Shown one piece after another: positions 1 through 7,085 of a stretch of 10,000 nt of DNA (position 1 is the stretch's first letter; every line of letters begins with the position of its first letter). The stretch is from Candidatus Hydrogenedens sp. (GTDB lineage Bacteria; Hydrogenedentota; Hydrogenedentia; Hydrogenedentales; Hydrogenedentaceae): NCBI GenBank assembly GCA_020216745.1, contig JAIWNQ010000114.1:1-10000 (forward strand), given 5' to 3'. A program made the translations under genes and the position numbers. The notes beneath the pieces were generated by a model. That model ran no database searches. It was not told where the DNA came from and was given only the letters and a program-made list of their open reading frames with translations.

Positions 1-767
1 TGATAGCAGGTGGAAACATTATTAGCGGAATTGCTCACAGCCGTGATTTAATTTATGTGTCTCAATTAATGAAAAATTATTTTAACGAAGGTAAAATACT
101 CGATACTTTGGCTCTTTATGAACAAAATGGGATTAATACTGCTATTCTTCGTCTTGATGATTTAACTTTAAAAATTATTAATCGGCATTGGAAAGAGAAT
201 AAAGGGAAAATTCAATGGATAGCACAAATAAAACCTAAAAAGTCTGATCCATATATAGATGCGGATATTGCTATTGAGAATGGTGCTATCGGTGTTTATA
301 TCCAGGGGCAAATTGGGGATGATTTTGTTCAGAAGGGTGATACGAAATTATTAGGCAAAATTGTAGACCATATTCGAGGAAAAGGAGTTATAGGTGGTAT
401 AGGAGCACATTCTATTGATGTTATTGTCGCATGTGAAAAAGAGAAAATAATACCTGATTTTTATATGAAAACTTTCCATTCTCTTGACTATTGGTCAGCT
501 AAACCTGAAGAATCTTATGATAATAAGTGGGATATAAATCCTGATGAGACTATTAAAGTAATGAAAAATGTTAAAGTTCCCTGGATAGCATTTAAGGTAT
601 TGGCAGCAGGTGCAATTCCACCTAAAAAAGGTTTTGATTTTGCATTCAAAAATGGAGCCGATTTTATGTGCGTTGGTATTTTTGACTTTCAAGTAAAAGA
701 AGATGTTGATATTGCTATCAATACATATAAAAGGAACAAAGATAGAGCACGTAAATGGTATGCTTAA
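1..767 (+). CDS. 5'-truncated TIM-barrel-like conserved protein, function unknown
   Basis: The reading frame is open from the window edge (first full codon at 3) to the TAA at 765-767, so about 255 residues of the C-terminal part are visible. A GTG at 57 could be taken as a start, but the codons before it encode conserved-looking sequence (GGNIISGIAHSRDL) that runs straight into the rest, so the true start lies outside the window. I recognise the pattern (a GGN..SG.AHSRDL block, then an YVS block, then WIAFKVLAAGAIPP and a late GADFMCVGIFDFQV) as a family common in Planctomycetes and Verrucomicrobia, often annotated as hypothetical proteins and often with a Tat signal. Alternating strand-helix character and the late GAD..CVG segment suggest a TIM barrel. 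No catalytic assignment is possible from sequence alone. It converges on the minus-strand cluster with a 49-nt gap. Confidence 0.8.
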   Translation, partial: IAGGNIISGIAHSRDLIYVSQLMKNYFNEGKILDTLALYEQNGINTAILRLDDLTLKIINRHWKENKGKIQWIAQIKPKKSDPYIDADIAIENGAIGVYIQGQIGDDFVQKGDTKLLGKIVDHIRGKGVIGGIGAHSIDVIVACEKEKIIPDFYMKTFHSLDYWSAKPEESYDNKWDINPDETIKVMKNVKVPWIAFKVLAAGAIPPKKGFDFAFKNGADFMCVGIFDFQVKEDVDIAINTYKRNKDRARKWYA

Positions 768-816
768 GTTTATTTGTTGAATGGCTTGTAAATATTTTAG
801 TAATTAATATAACGAT

Positions 817-2787
817 TTACGATAGGATATTTTTCCCTTCGAGGTCATCAGGTGTAGATAGATTTAGGTACGAAAGAATTGTAACACCAATATCTTGAAT
901 ATGAGGTTTGTCGGTATTCGGTTTTTTATTTGTCAATAGCATTCCAGGGATGCGTCGGTAATCTGTGGCTACATGGTCTCCACTCCATTTGTCTTTGTTA
1001 TCTTCAAATACTTGTTGAGGAGCAGAGCCTTTAGCAGATGCTTTTGTAGATTGATAACCAGGATAGTACCCAAGTATCAAATCAGGTGCATTGTCGATTG
1101 ATATACCTTTAAAATCTTCACATGTATATACTTGACTTATAATGGGATTTCCTGTTTGTGGGTCTTTTACCGATAATAGTTTTTGCTTTATTTCGTCCCT
1201 AACTTTCTTTGCTTCTGTTTGTTTAACAACGCCATTTCTTTCTCTGTTTTCAAGGTTTAGGTATATCGAACCCAATCCCAATGCGTATGCCTTTGTTCTA
1301 TTCCAGTCATAACCTTGTAAGAAGGACTGGTCGTTATATGCAGTACTGGGGTCATTTTGTCCTTCAACAACAAGGTATCCTTCTCGTATTAACCATGTTC
1401 CAAGATTGAAGCCTTTTCGATATGAAGTAAAGCCATGGTCTGACATTACAATCAGAAAATCATCAGAATTTAGTGAATTCAAGGTATTTCCAACAATGCG
1501 ATCCATAATCTTATAAGTTTCTTCCAATATCCCTCCGTATATCATCGCTTTTTCCTTATCATACATTGGATGTTCTGGGTCACGATAACGCCAGTAAAGA
1601 TGTGCTACACGGTCAGTAGCCATCCACATGGTCATCAGTAATTGCCATCCATCATTGGTGTTTAATTCGTCTAACATTAATTTTTCATGCCAAGCCATGG
1701 TTTTTTGCACATCTTCGAAAAATATATCTTCTGTAAGCACATCTTGACGAAGAGCATGCGTATCATAATTCCAACCGATTGTTTTATATAGTCCATAACG
1801 TTTTGCTAATTCGGCTGAATATGTTTGTGGTGTTGTAAATGGGATATATGGATATTTCGGGTGATATTGTAAACATGTCATATATATGAAAGCGGTATCA
1901 CCTGCTTCTTTTATGAAGAATCTGCTAATCGCATGAACTGAATATGTATCTGTTACGGGGAATTTCCATTCTATCCAATCTGACCAGTTGCCCTGTTCGA
2001 TAGTAATTTGTCTTTGCTCCTCAATCTCGATTGTTATTTTTTTCGATGTCCTGTCAATTGTAAAATACAGGACTTTTTCTATAAATTCTTTATTTTTATT
2101 TGGATTTCGAAAGGCAGGCAATTTTACCTTTGCTTTTGAGTTCTCAAAATTTAATTTTAATCTCATTCCACCAGATATAGATTGATTTAATTCTTCTTGT
2201 GTAAACTTATCGGAGAATACAAAAAAGAAACTTTCTGTCCCTCTAATATCTGGAACTCCTAAACCACTTAACATAACTCCATTTTTTAATGGGTCTGGCG
2301 GATATGAATACGGCATGTTCAATATCTTGCATTGCACACCTTGTTCATCTGCTATGGACCAAAATGTCCTGCCTTTTCTCATATTTTCGAAGTAAGGCTC
2401 TTTTTTTAGGTTTCCCTGTTGATCAAATTCTGCATGGTGAACTGAACCTAATGCGATATTTGGAACATATTGAGTTGGGTCTCTCCGAAGAAAATCATAA
2501 ATTCCATGCTGTCCTGGATTCTTGCATGTTGCGAAACTGGACCATGCGGTAGGAGATTGTGGTGGAATCGTTGAAGTGAGGTTATATATCCCTCCTTGTT
2601 GTTTAAGTTTCGCAATATTTTGTAATTCTCCTTTTTCTAACATCTTATGGATTATTGTAGGTTCTACTCCATCAAATCCAAGAAGGATAACCCTTCCTTT
2701 AGTATTTGAAAATGATATTTTTGGGTTTGTAATAAAACTTAGGCTTAATGCGGAAGATAGAAGAAATTTTCTTCTATTTATTATCAT
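817..2787 (-). CDS. Tat-signal alkaline phosphatase superfamily protein (type I phosphodiesterase/nucleotide pyrophosphatase-like)
   Basis: This is a 656-residue predicted metal-dependent phosphohydrolase exported in folded form. The N-terminus NRRKFLLSSALSLS (4-17) is a twin-arginine signal (R5-R6), with a possible signal-peptidase site after S27. Superfamily motifs follow in order: LLGFDG with metal ligand D39; a nucleophile block PPQSPTAW in which S78 aligns with the nucleophilic Thr of NPP enzymes; PGQHGIYDF (91-99); MATDRVAH with D392 and H396; VMSDHGF with D450 and H451; and GDH with H605. Between the nucleophile block and the second metal motif lie about 290 residues, including a beta-rich stretch (about 205-310) that probably forms an inserted cap domain. 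The substrate cannot be predicted; phosphodiesters, phosphonates or nucleotides are all possible. A Shine-Dalgarno AGGAG (2793-2797) lies 5 nt before the ATG. It is the last gene of the minus-strand cluster, 19 nt after the J-domain gene. Confidence 0.88.
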   Translation of the reverse strand: MIINRRKFLLSSALSLSFITNPKISFSNTKGRVILLGFDGVEPTIIHKMLEKGELQNIAKLKQQGGIYNLTSTIPPQSPTAWSSFATCKNPGQHGIYDFLRRDPTQYVPNIALGSVHHAEFDQQGNLKKEPYFENMRKGRTFWSIADEQGVQCKILNMPYSYPPDPLKNGVMLSGLGVPDIRGTESFFFVFSDKFTQEELNQSISGGMRLKLNFENSKAKVKLPAFRNPNKNKEFIEKVLYFTIDRTSKKITIEIEEQRQITIEQGNWSDWIEWKFPVTDTYSVHAISRFFIKEAGDTAFIYMTCLQYHPKYPYIPFTTPQTYSAELAKRYGLYKTIGWNYDTHALRQDVLTEDIFFEDVQKTMAWHEKLMLDELNTNDGWQLLMTMWMATDRVAHLYWRYRDPEHPMYDKEKAMIYGGILEETYKIMDRIVGNTLNSLNSDDFLIVMSDHGFTSYRKGFNLGTWLIREGYLVVEGQNDPSTAYNDQSFLQGYDWNRTKAYALGLGSIYLNLENRERNGVVKQTEAKKVRDEIKQKLLSVKDPQTGNPIISQVYTCEDFKGISIDNAPDLILGYYPGYQSTKASAKGSAPQQVFEDNKDKWSGDHVATDYRRIPGMLLTNKKPNTDKPHIQDIGVTILSYLNLSTPDDLEGKNILS

Positions 2788-2806
2788 TTTATCTCCTTTC
2801 TGACGT

Positions 2807-3154
2807 TTACTTCTTTTTATATATTTTTTTCAATATTTCGTATGCTTCATTTAATGCCTTCATGGTATCTTCATCTCCTCCCAAGTCAGGGTGATGTAAC
2901 TTTGCTTTTTTTCTATATGCAGACTCTATTTCATCCCATGGGCTACTTGGAGAAACACCTAAAAGGCGGTAAGATATTTCGATATTTTGAGGACTTACAG
3001 TTGTATTTTTATTTTTTGGTTTTTCATTTTCTCTGTCACTATAATCACCTCTGAACTCTCTAAGTGCCTTTATTACAATAGGTAAAACGCCAGTAAAATT
3101 AAGGAGGATAATGATTAATATAAAAATTAATAGTTCTTGCATGCTTGGAAACAT
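2807..3154 (-). CDS. Membrane-anchored J-domain protein with TatA/TatB-like N-terminus
   Basis: This is a 115-residue protein with three parts. Residues 1-35 contain a short leader, E7, a hydrophobic segment (8-20), the hinge-like FTGVLP (20-25), and a short amphipathic stretch ending in REFRGD. Residues 36-58 are a polar linker rich in K, N and E. Residues 60-111 are a J-domain with YRLLGVSPS, an AYRKKAKLHHPD block (HPD at 88-90) and LNEAYEIL at the end. The HPD motif is the element that stimulates DnaK/Hsp70 ATPase, so the protein should recruit an Hsp70 to the membrane. There are no G/F-rich, zinc-finger or DnaJ C-terminal domains, so it is a class III J-protein. The N-terminus resembles E. 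coli TatB (SELL...LP.AVK) more than a random anchor, but the classical FG hinge is not intact. An AAGGAAG ribosome site (3159-3165) sits 4 nt before the ATG and favours this start over M5. It lies 31 nt after the rhomboid gene. Confidence 0.9.
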   Translation of the reverse strand: MFPSMQELLIFILIIILLNFTGVLPIVIKALREFRGDYSDRENEKPKNKNTTVSPQNIEISYRLLGVSPSSPWDEIESAYRKKAKLHHPDLGGDEDTMKALNEAYEILKKIYKKK

Positions 3155-3185
3155 TTTTCTTCCTTATACCTTATTCAAAGTCATT

Positions 3186-3914
3186 TTACACGTCAAATTT
3201 ATTCAAACCGAATAATTTTTTTAATTTGTAGAATATACCTTTATCATCAGCAGAAATATATAGATATCCAATACCCATACCTGCCAAATGAGTTACTATG
3301 GACATATTAGCAAAACCACTAATATAAAGAAGGTTAAGTAATATAACTAAGATAACGATTCCCCTGGCATTTATTGGGATAGGGAGAGGAAAAAGGAAAA
3401 ATTCTCGTTCTGGATTTATATATGCGAATGCTACAAGAACAGCCATAATACTGCCACTGGCACCCACGATAGGCGGTGTATATCCTTGAAAGACAAAGGG
3501 AATAAAATTAACGAGTACTGCAGTCGCTCCACAAAATAAATAGAAAATATAGAATCTTTTTTTAGAAAAATAAATCTCCACTTCGGGTCCAAAAATGTAT
3601 AACCAAAGCATATTAAAGAAAAGATGATATAACCCACTGTGTATAAACATATATGTAATTATTTGCCATAGTGCTCCTCGTAAAAATAATGGGATGTTAA
3701 AGCCAAATAACTGAAACAACATCATATATCCCATGGGCATCTCATAAAGTTTCATAGGAATTATTGATATTAATGCTGACATTACTAAACCTAAGAATAA
3801 TTCAAAAATAAAAATCAATATATTTATCAGGATAAGGTTTCTAACACCTCTTGTAATAGTTGGACGGAAAAAACTTAAATTATCAACATAATATCTTTGG
3901 TAATAGTAAGACAT
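3186..3914 (-). CDS. Rhomboid family intramembrane serine protease
   Basis: This is a 242-residue polytopic membrane protein that should cleave transmembrane substrates within the bilayer. The catalytic dyad is visible: GASGS with nucleophile S153, and THLAGMGIGY with the general base H209. The supporting HxxxN of the second core helix is present as YHLFFNMLWLYIFG (H97, N101), and it is followed by a PEVE segment. Hydrophobic segments lie at about 27-50, 62-80, 84-108, 120-142, 150-166, 184-200 and 204-221, consistent with the usual six- to seven-helix fold. The N-terminus, with SYYYQRYY followed by a first helix, is typical of bacterial family members. A short basic tail (about 229-239) is probably cytoplasmic. 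No Shine-Dalgarno precedes the ATG; the 16 nt after the TPR gene are AT-rich, so translation may depend on coupling or an unstructured leader. The substrate is unknown, although the next gene encodes a single-pass protein. Confidence 0.94.
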   Translation of the reverse strand: MSYYYQRYYVDNLSFFRPTITRGVRNLILINILIFIFELFLGLVMSALISIIPMKLYEMPMGYMMLFQLFGFNIPLFLRGALWQIITYMFIHSGLYHLFFNMLWLYIFGPEVEIYFSKKRFYIFYLFCGATAVLVNFIPFVFQGYTPPIVGASGSIMAVLVAFAYINPEREFFLFPLPIPINARGIVILVILLNLLYISGFANMSIVTHLAGMGIGYLYISADDKGIFYKLKKLFGLNKFDV

Positions 3915-3930
3915 AAGATTAAATAAATTT

Positions 3931-5055
3931 TTATTTGTTTACTTGTTTAGTGGCTTCTATATTTCTATTTTGTAAAGGGTTCTTCGACTTTTTTCTTCCT
4001 GTGAAGTTTTTAAGTGGTGATAAAAATGGATTTCTGTGTTCTTCTGCTCCATAATTGCGTGTATTCTTCTTCTCATTATTAAAGTAATCTTTTATTTCTC
4101 CAGATTCTATCTGCATAAGTATGTTTTTTGTAATTTCGCTATCTGGTTTTATTTTTAACGCTTCAAGTAGGCATTGTCGTGCATTATCAAGTTTTTTCAC
4201 GGATAGCCATGCTCTTCCTTCATTAAGCCAAGTATAAAATATTTCGTCATCATTGCGTGCTACTTTTCTTGCTATTCGCCATGCTTGTGCTGATTTTTTT
4301 CCATCCACTGGCAAACCGAACTGAAAAGCGGTAAAATAATTAAGTGCATAATCTTTGCATAATTCAAAATCATCAGGTTTTAATTTTACTGCCTTTTCTG
4401 AAAAATCCATTGCTTTTTTATATATTTTTTGTTTATCCCATCCAGTCCTCTCTTGTATTTGGTTGCGATAAATAATAAATATTTGTGCAGCATTATATTG
4501 AATATTAGGTTCAGTATCTCCATATTTAAGTGCTTCTTGCAGATATTTCCAACCTTTATCATATTCGCCGATATGGAAATAATGTAGTGCAAGGTTATTA
4601 TTTATACTTGCATCCTTAGGGTTTATTTCGTATGCTTTTTCCCATAATTTTACTGAATTCAAATAATCCATTTTATAATCATATAAAAATGAACCATAGT
4701 AGTCATATAGTCTTATATTATCAGGATATTTTTTTAGTGCATCCTCATAAAGTATCTCGATTAGTCTTATTGCCTGTGGTATTATTTCATTGTCTTTATG
4801 ATTTTCTGCGTAATCTATTAATTGTTGTAGTTGTTCTACCTTTTTTAACAGTGAGTTTATATCATCTGCCTTGGGAAGTAGAGGTAATTTTTGTTCACTG
4901 ATATATTCATCAATACTTCGGAAAAGAATATCTGTCTGAATTTCTTCAGTATTTAACTCAGAAAATATTGACAAAGAAACTAAAAAACAATTAAAGGATA
5001 ATATTAGAGCACTTTTAAGATAGTTTATTTTTTGATATTTATAAATGGTATTCAT
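3931..5055 (-). CDS. TPR-repeat protein, probably exported or membrane-anchored
   Basis: This is a 374-residue protein with a hydrophobic N-terminal segment (about 15-31) after a basic n-region, read as an uncleaved anchor or signal peptide. Tetratricopeptide-like helical pairs are clear at about 113-146 (ending YEINP), 147-180 (NNLALHYFHIGEYDKGWKYL), 183-228 (ending VKLKP) and 273-306 (GRAWLSVKKLDNARQCLLEA, ending KIKP). A coiled, charged stretch (62-110) precedes them. The tail (about 323-374) is basic, N/K-rich and probably disordered. TPR arrays act as protein-binding scaffolds, and no enzymatic motif is visible. A short AGGAAA precedes the ATG by only about 2 nt, so initiation may be weak or coupled to glgC, whose stop is 14 nt upstream. 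Neighbouring rhomboid and J-domain genes suggest an envelope role, but this is only context. Confidence 0.85.
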   Translation of the reverse strand: MNTIYKYQKINYLKSALILSFNCFLVSLSIFSELNTEEIQTDILFRSIDEYISEQKLPLLPKADDINSLLKKVEQLQQLIDYAENHKDNEIIPQAIRLIEILYEDALKKYPDNIRLYDYYGSFLYDYKMDYLNSVKLWEKAYEINPKDASINNNLALHYFHIGEYDKGWKYLQEALKYGDTEPNIQYNAAQIFIIYRNQIQERTGWDKQKIYKKAMDFSEKAVKLKPDDFELCKDYALNYFTAFQFGLPVDGKKSAQAWRIARKVARNDDEIFYTWLNEGRAWLSVKKLDNARQCLLEALKIKPDSEITKNILMQIESGEIKDYFNNEKKNTRNYGAEEHRNPFLSPLKNFTGRKKSKNPLQNRNIEATKQVNK

Positions 5056-5069
5056 TTTCCTAATACTAA

Positions 5070-6287
5070 TTATTTTGTTTTTTCAACAACGACAATTCCA
5101 TTTGATGTTACTCTGTATTTTTTTGCATCTTCTTCAAGGTCATATCCAATAACAGAATTATCAGGTATCTGCACATTTTTCTCGATAATAGCACGGCGAA
5201 TTCTGGAGTGTCTACCAACATTACAGCCATCAAATAAAACCGACTCTTCAACATATGCATAGCTATTGATACGCACATCTATTGAAAGTACACTTCGACG
5301 TACCATACCTCCACTGATAATGCATCCAGGACTTACAATAGAATCTAATGCTACACCTAATCGATGTCCAAAGTCTGCGAAAACGAATTTTGCAGGTGGT
5401 CTCGAAGTCATTACTGTTCTAATAGGCCATTCACGGTCGTATAGGTTAAATAATGGTGTTACCTCCACCAAATCCATATTTGCTTCCCAATAACTGTCAA
5501 TTGTTCCCACATCTCTCCAATAAGGGATATCTTTTTTATTTTTGTCTTCGAAAGGATACGCAAAGACTCTATTTGTTTCAATTAACCTTGGAATAATATT
5601 TTTGCCAAAATCATGCTGTGATGAGGTTCTTTCTGCATCTTCTGTAACAGATTTTGTTAATAGGTCTCTATTAAACACATAAATACCCATGGAAGCAAGA
5701 CATTTATCAGGTTTGTTAGGTATTGTTTTAGGGTTTTCAGGTTTTTCTTCAAAACCTATAATTCGACTATCTTTATCAATTTCCATTACCCCAAAACGAT
5801 GTGCTTCTTCTTTAGGTACTTCCAATGCAGAAATTGTTAATTCTGCTTCTTTTGCTAAATGATATTGAACCATTTTTTGATAATCCATTTTATAAATATG
5901 GTCACCTGCTAAGACTAAAACGATTTTAGGATCTTCCTGGTCGATGGAATATAGATTTTGATATATTGCATCAGCAGTCCCTAAATACCAACTATCATTA
6001 ATCCGCATTTGCGGTGGGATAATATCTATAAATTCACCTAATTCTCTATGGACGATGTTCCATGCATTTCGGATATGCCGTGATAATGAATTGGATTTGT
6101 ACTGAACAAGAACTTGGATTTTTCTACAATTCGAATTAATACAATTAGAAAGAGTAAAATCAACAATTCGGTAGATACCACCAAATGGAACTGCAGGTTT
6201 GGCACGATTTTTGGTAAGAGGATGGAGCCTTTCACCAGCCCCACCTGCAAGTAAAACTGCAAGTACATCTTTCATATTTATTTCCAT
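5070..6287 (-). CDS. glgC: Glucose-1-phosphate adenylyltransferase (ADP-glucose pyrophosphorylase)
   Basis: The enzyme makes ADP-glucose from ATP and glucose-1-phosphate, the committed step of bacterial glycogen synthesis in the cytoplasm. At 405 residues it is close to the usual length. The N-terminal nucleotidyltransferase domain carries AGGAGERLHPLTKNRAKP (14-31), then FGGIYRIVDFTLSNCINS, LAGDHIYKMDY with the catalytic-region D129, and FEEKPENP with K182 corresponding to the sugar-phosphate lysine of E. coli GlgC. YWRDVGTIDSYWEANMDL (256-273) is diagnostic of the family. The C-terminal part (about 300-385) shows the hexapeptide pattern of a left-handed beta-helix. The position of the E. 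coli fructose-1,6-bisphosphate lysine (FGGKFR) is I38 here, so allosteric control may differ. AGGAG (6298-6302) lies 10 nt before the chosen ATG; the alternative M5 would leave it 22 nt away. No glgA or glgB is present in the window. Confidence 0.97.
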   Translation of the reverse strand: MEINMKDVLAVLLAGGAGERLHPLTKNRAKPAVPFGGIYRIVDFTLSNCINSNCRKIQVLVQYKSNSLSRHIRNAWNIVHRELGEFIDIIPPQMRINDSWYLGTADAIYQNLYSIDQEDPKIVLVLAGDHIYKMDYQKMVQYHLAKEAELTISALEVPKEEAHRFGVMEIDKDSRIIGFEEKPENPKTIPNKPDKCLASMGIYVFNRDLLTKSVTEDAERTSSQHDFGKNIIPRLIETNRVFAYPFEDKNKKDIPYWRDVGTIDSYWEANMDLVEVTPLFNLYDREWPIRTVMTSRPPAKFVFADFGHRLGVALDSIVSPGCIISGGMVRRSVLSIDVRINSYAYVEESVLFDGCNVGRHSRIRRAIIEKNVQIPDNSVIGYDLEEDAKKYRVTSNGIVVVEKTK

Positions 6288-6321
6288 ACTAATACTACTC
6301 CTCTTCTATCTATCCTAAAGG

Positions 6322-7020
6322 TTATACGGAAAATTTATTTACCCAATGTTCTAATTCAACAGACTTTTTTATTATTATACTTCCTTTTTGTTTTTGAATA
6401 TATCCATCTTTTTCTAATATTTGCAAGCATGTGGAAATAGTTTCTCGACGACTACATAACATATTTGCAAGTTCTTGATGGGTTATGATAACTCTTTTAT
6501 TTGTTGAACCTTCTTTTTTTAATTCGCGAATTATTTTTCGCGCTACTCTTACTAAAATAGGATAGAACAATGTATCCGCTAATAATTCTTCATATTCTTT
6601 ACATCTTTTCAATAAGATTATTTCATATAACTTTGAAAAATGTGGGTTATGTTGAATTAAATCTTTAAATTCTTTAAGTGGGATGATCCAAACATTAGAT
6701 TTTATAATTGCCTCTGCGTAATCTTCTCTGTACTTTTTATAGATAATACCTTCTTCTCCAAAGACATCACCAGCAACTGCATGCCTAAATGTAACCGATT
6801 TTCCTCTATCCATAACCCTTGTAATTCTTATCTTACCGTTATGAACAATATAAACATTTTGTGTATCGTCTCTTGGAAAATAAATAATTTGGTTTTTATC
6901 GTATGTTCGCAATTTAAGAATATTTTTTAATTTTTCCAAAAGACTACCTGAACTATCATGAAAAAACTTGTCTTTTTCTAACAGTTTATCTACATCTTTT
7001 ATTGTGTCTTTAAATGGCAT
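6322..7020 (-). CDS. Crp/Fnr-family transcriptional regulator
   Basis: This is a 232-residue regulator with a cyclic-nucleotide-binding-like beta-roll (about 28-118), a dimerisation helix (about 124-150) and a C-terminal winged helix-turn-helix (about 178-218). The roll keeps AGDVFGEEG (83-91), like the phosphate-binding cassette of CRP, but the Arg-Ser pair that contacts cAMP in E. coli CRP appears to be replaced around YREDYAEA. The HTH reads HQELANMLCSRRETIST; R192 and E193 match the DNA-contacting Arg-Glu of CRP, while the third contact (R185 in CRP) is Thr. There is no N-terminal cysteine cluster, so it is not an Fe-S FNR; the only cysteines are 140, 189 and 198. The effector is unknown. 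No Shine-Dalgarno precedes the ATG and there is no alternative start before an in-frame stop. The location between sodB and glgC suggests control of stress or energy metabolism. Confidence 0.92.
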   Translation of the reverse strand: MPFKDTIKDVDKLLEKDKFFHDSSGSLLEKLKNILKLRTYDKNQIIYFPRDDTQNVYIVHNGKIRITRVMDRGKSVTFRHAVAGDVFGEEGIIYKKYREDYAEAIIKSNVWIIPLKEFKDLIQHNPHFSKLYEIILLKRCKEYEELLADTLFYPILVRVARKIIRELKKEGSTNKRVIITHQELANMLCSRRETISTCLQILEKDGYIQKQKGSIIIKKSVELEHWVNKFSV

Positions 7021-7052
7021 TCTGGGAGTCTTTGTTCTTTTATGTTATATGA

Positions 7053-7067
7053 TTGATAATTTAACAA
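7053..7067. promoter_or_regulatory. Near-perfect palindrome upstream of the Crp/Fnr gene, possible operator
   Basis: TTGATAATTTAACAA is an odd-centred palindrome with arms matching at six of seven positions. It sits 32 nt before the Crp/Fnr start codon, in the 65-nt gap after sodB. TTGAT-type half sites are typical of FNR-like operators, but those are normally 14 bp with a 4-nt centre, whereas the spacing here is 5. It could be an autoregulatory site or chance in AT-rich DNA. Confidence 0.3.
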
Positions 7068-7085
7068 ATTAAAAAAGTGTTGTAT

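Noticed and set aside
57..767. GTG at 57 as the start of the first gene
   Set aside because: The frame is open upstream to the window edge and encodes conserved residues of the same family, so this is an internal valine codon.
768..820. GTAAAT...ATTTAC inverted repeat as a terminator between the convergent genes
   Set aside because: The stem is only 6 mostly A-T pairs with a 21-nt loop and overlaps the stop codon of the minus-strand gene; too weak to call.
1988..2803. Plus-strand open frames antisense to the phosphodiesterase gene
   Set aside because: They are shadows of a well-supported coding frame and lack ribosome sites and recognisable domains.
6322..7020. Oxygen-sensing FNR identity for the Crp/Fnr-family gene
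   Set aside because: FNR needs a set of N-terminal cysteines to hold a 4Fe-4S cluster; none is present in the first 139 residues.
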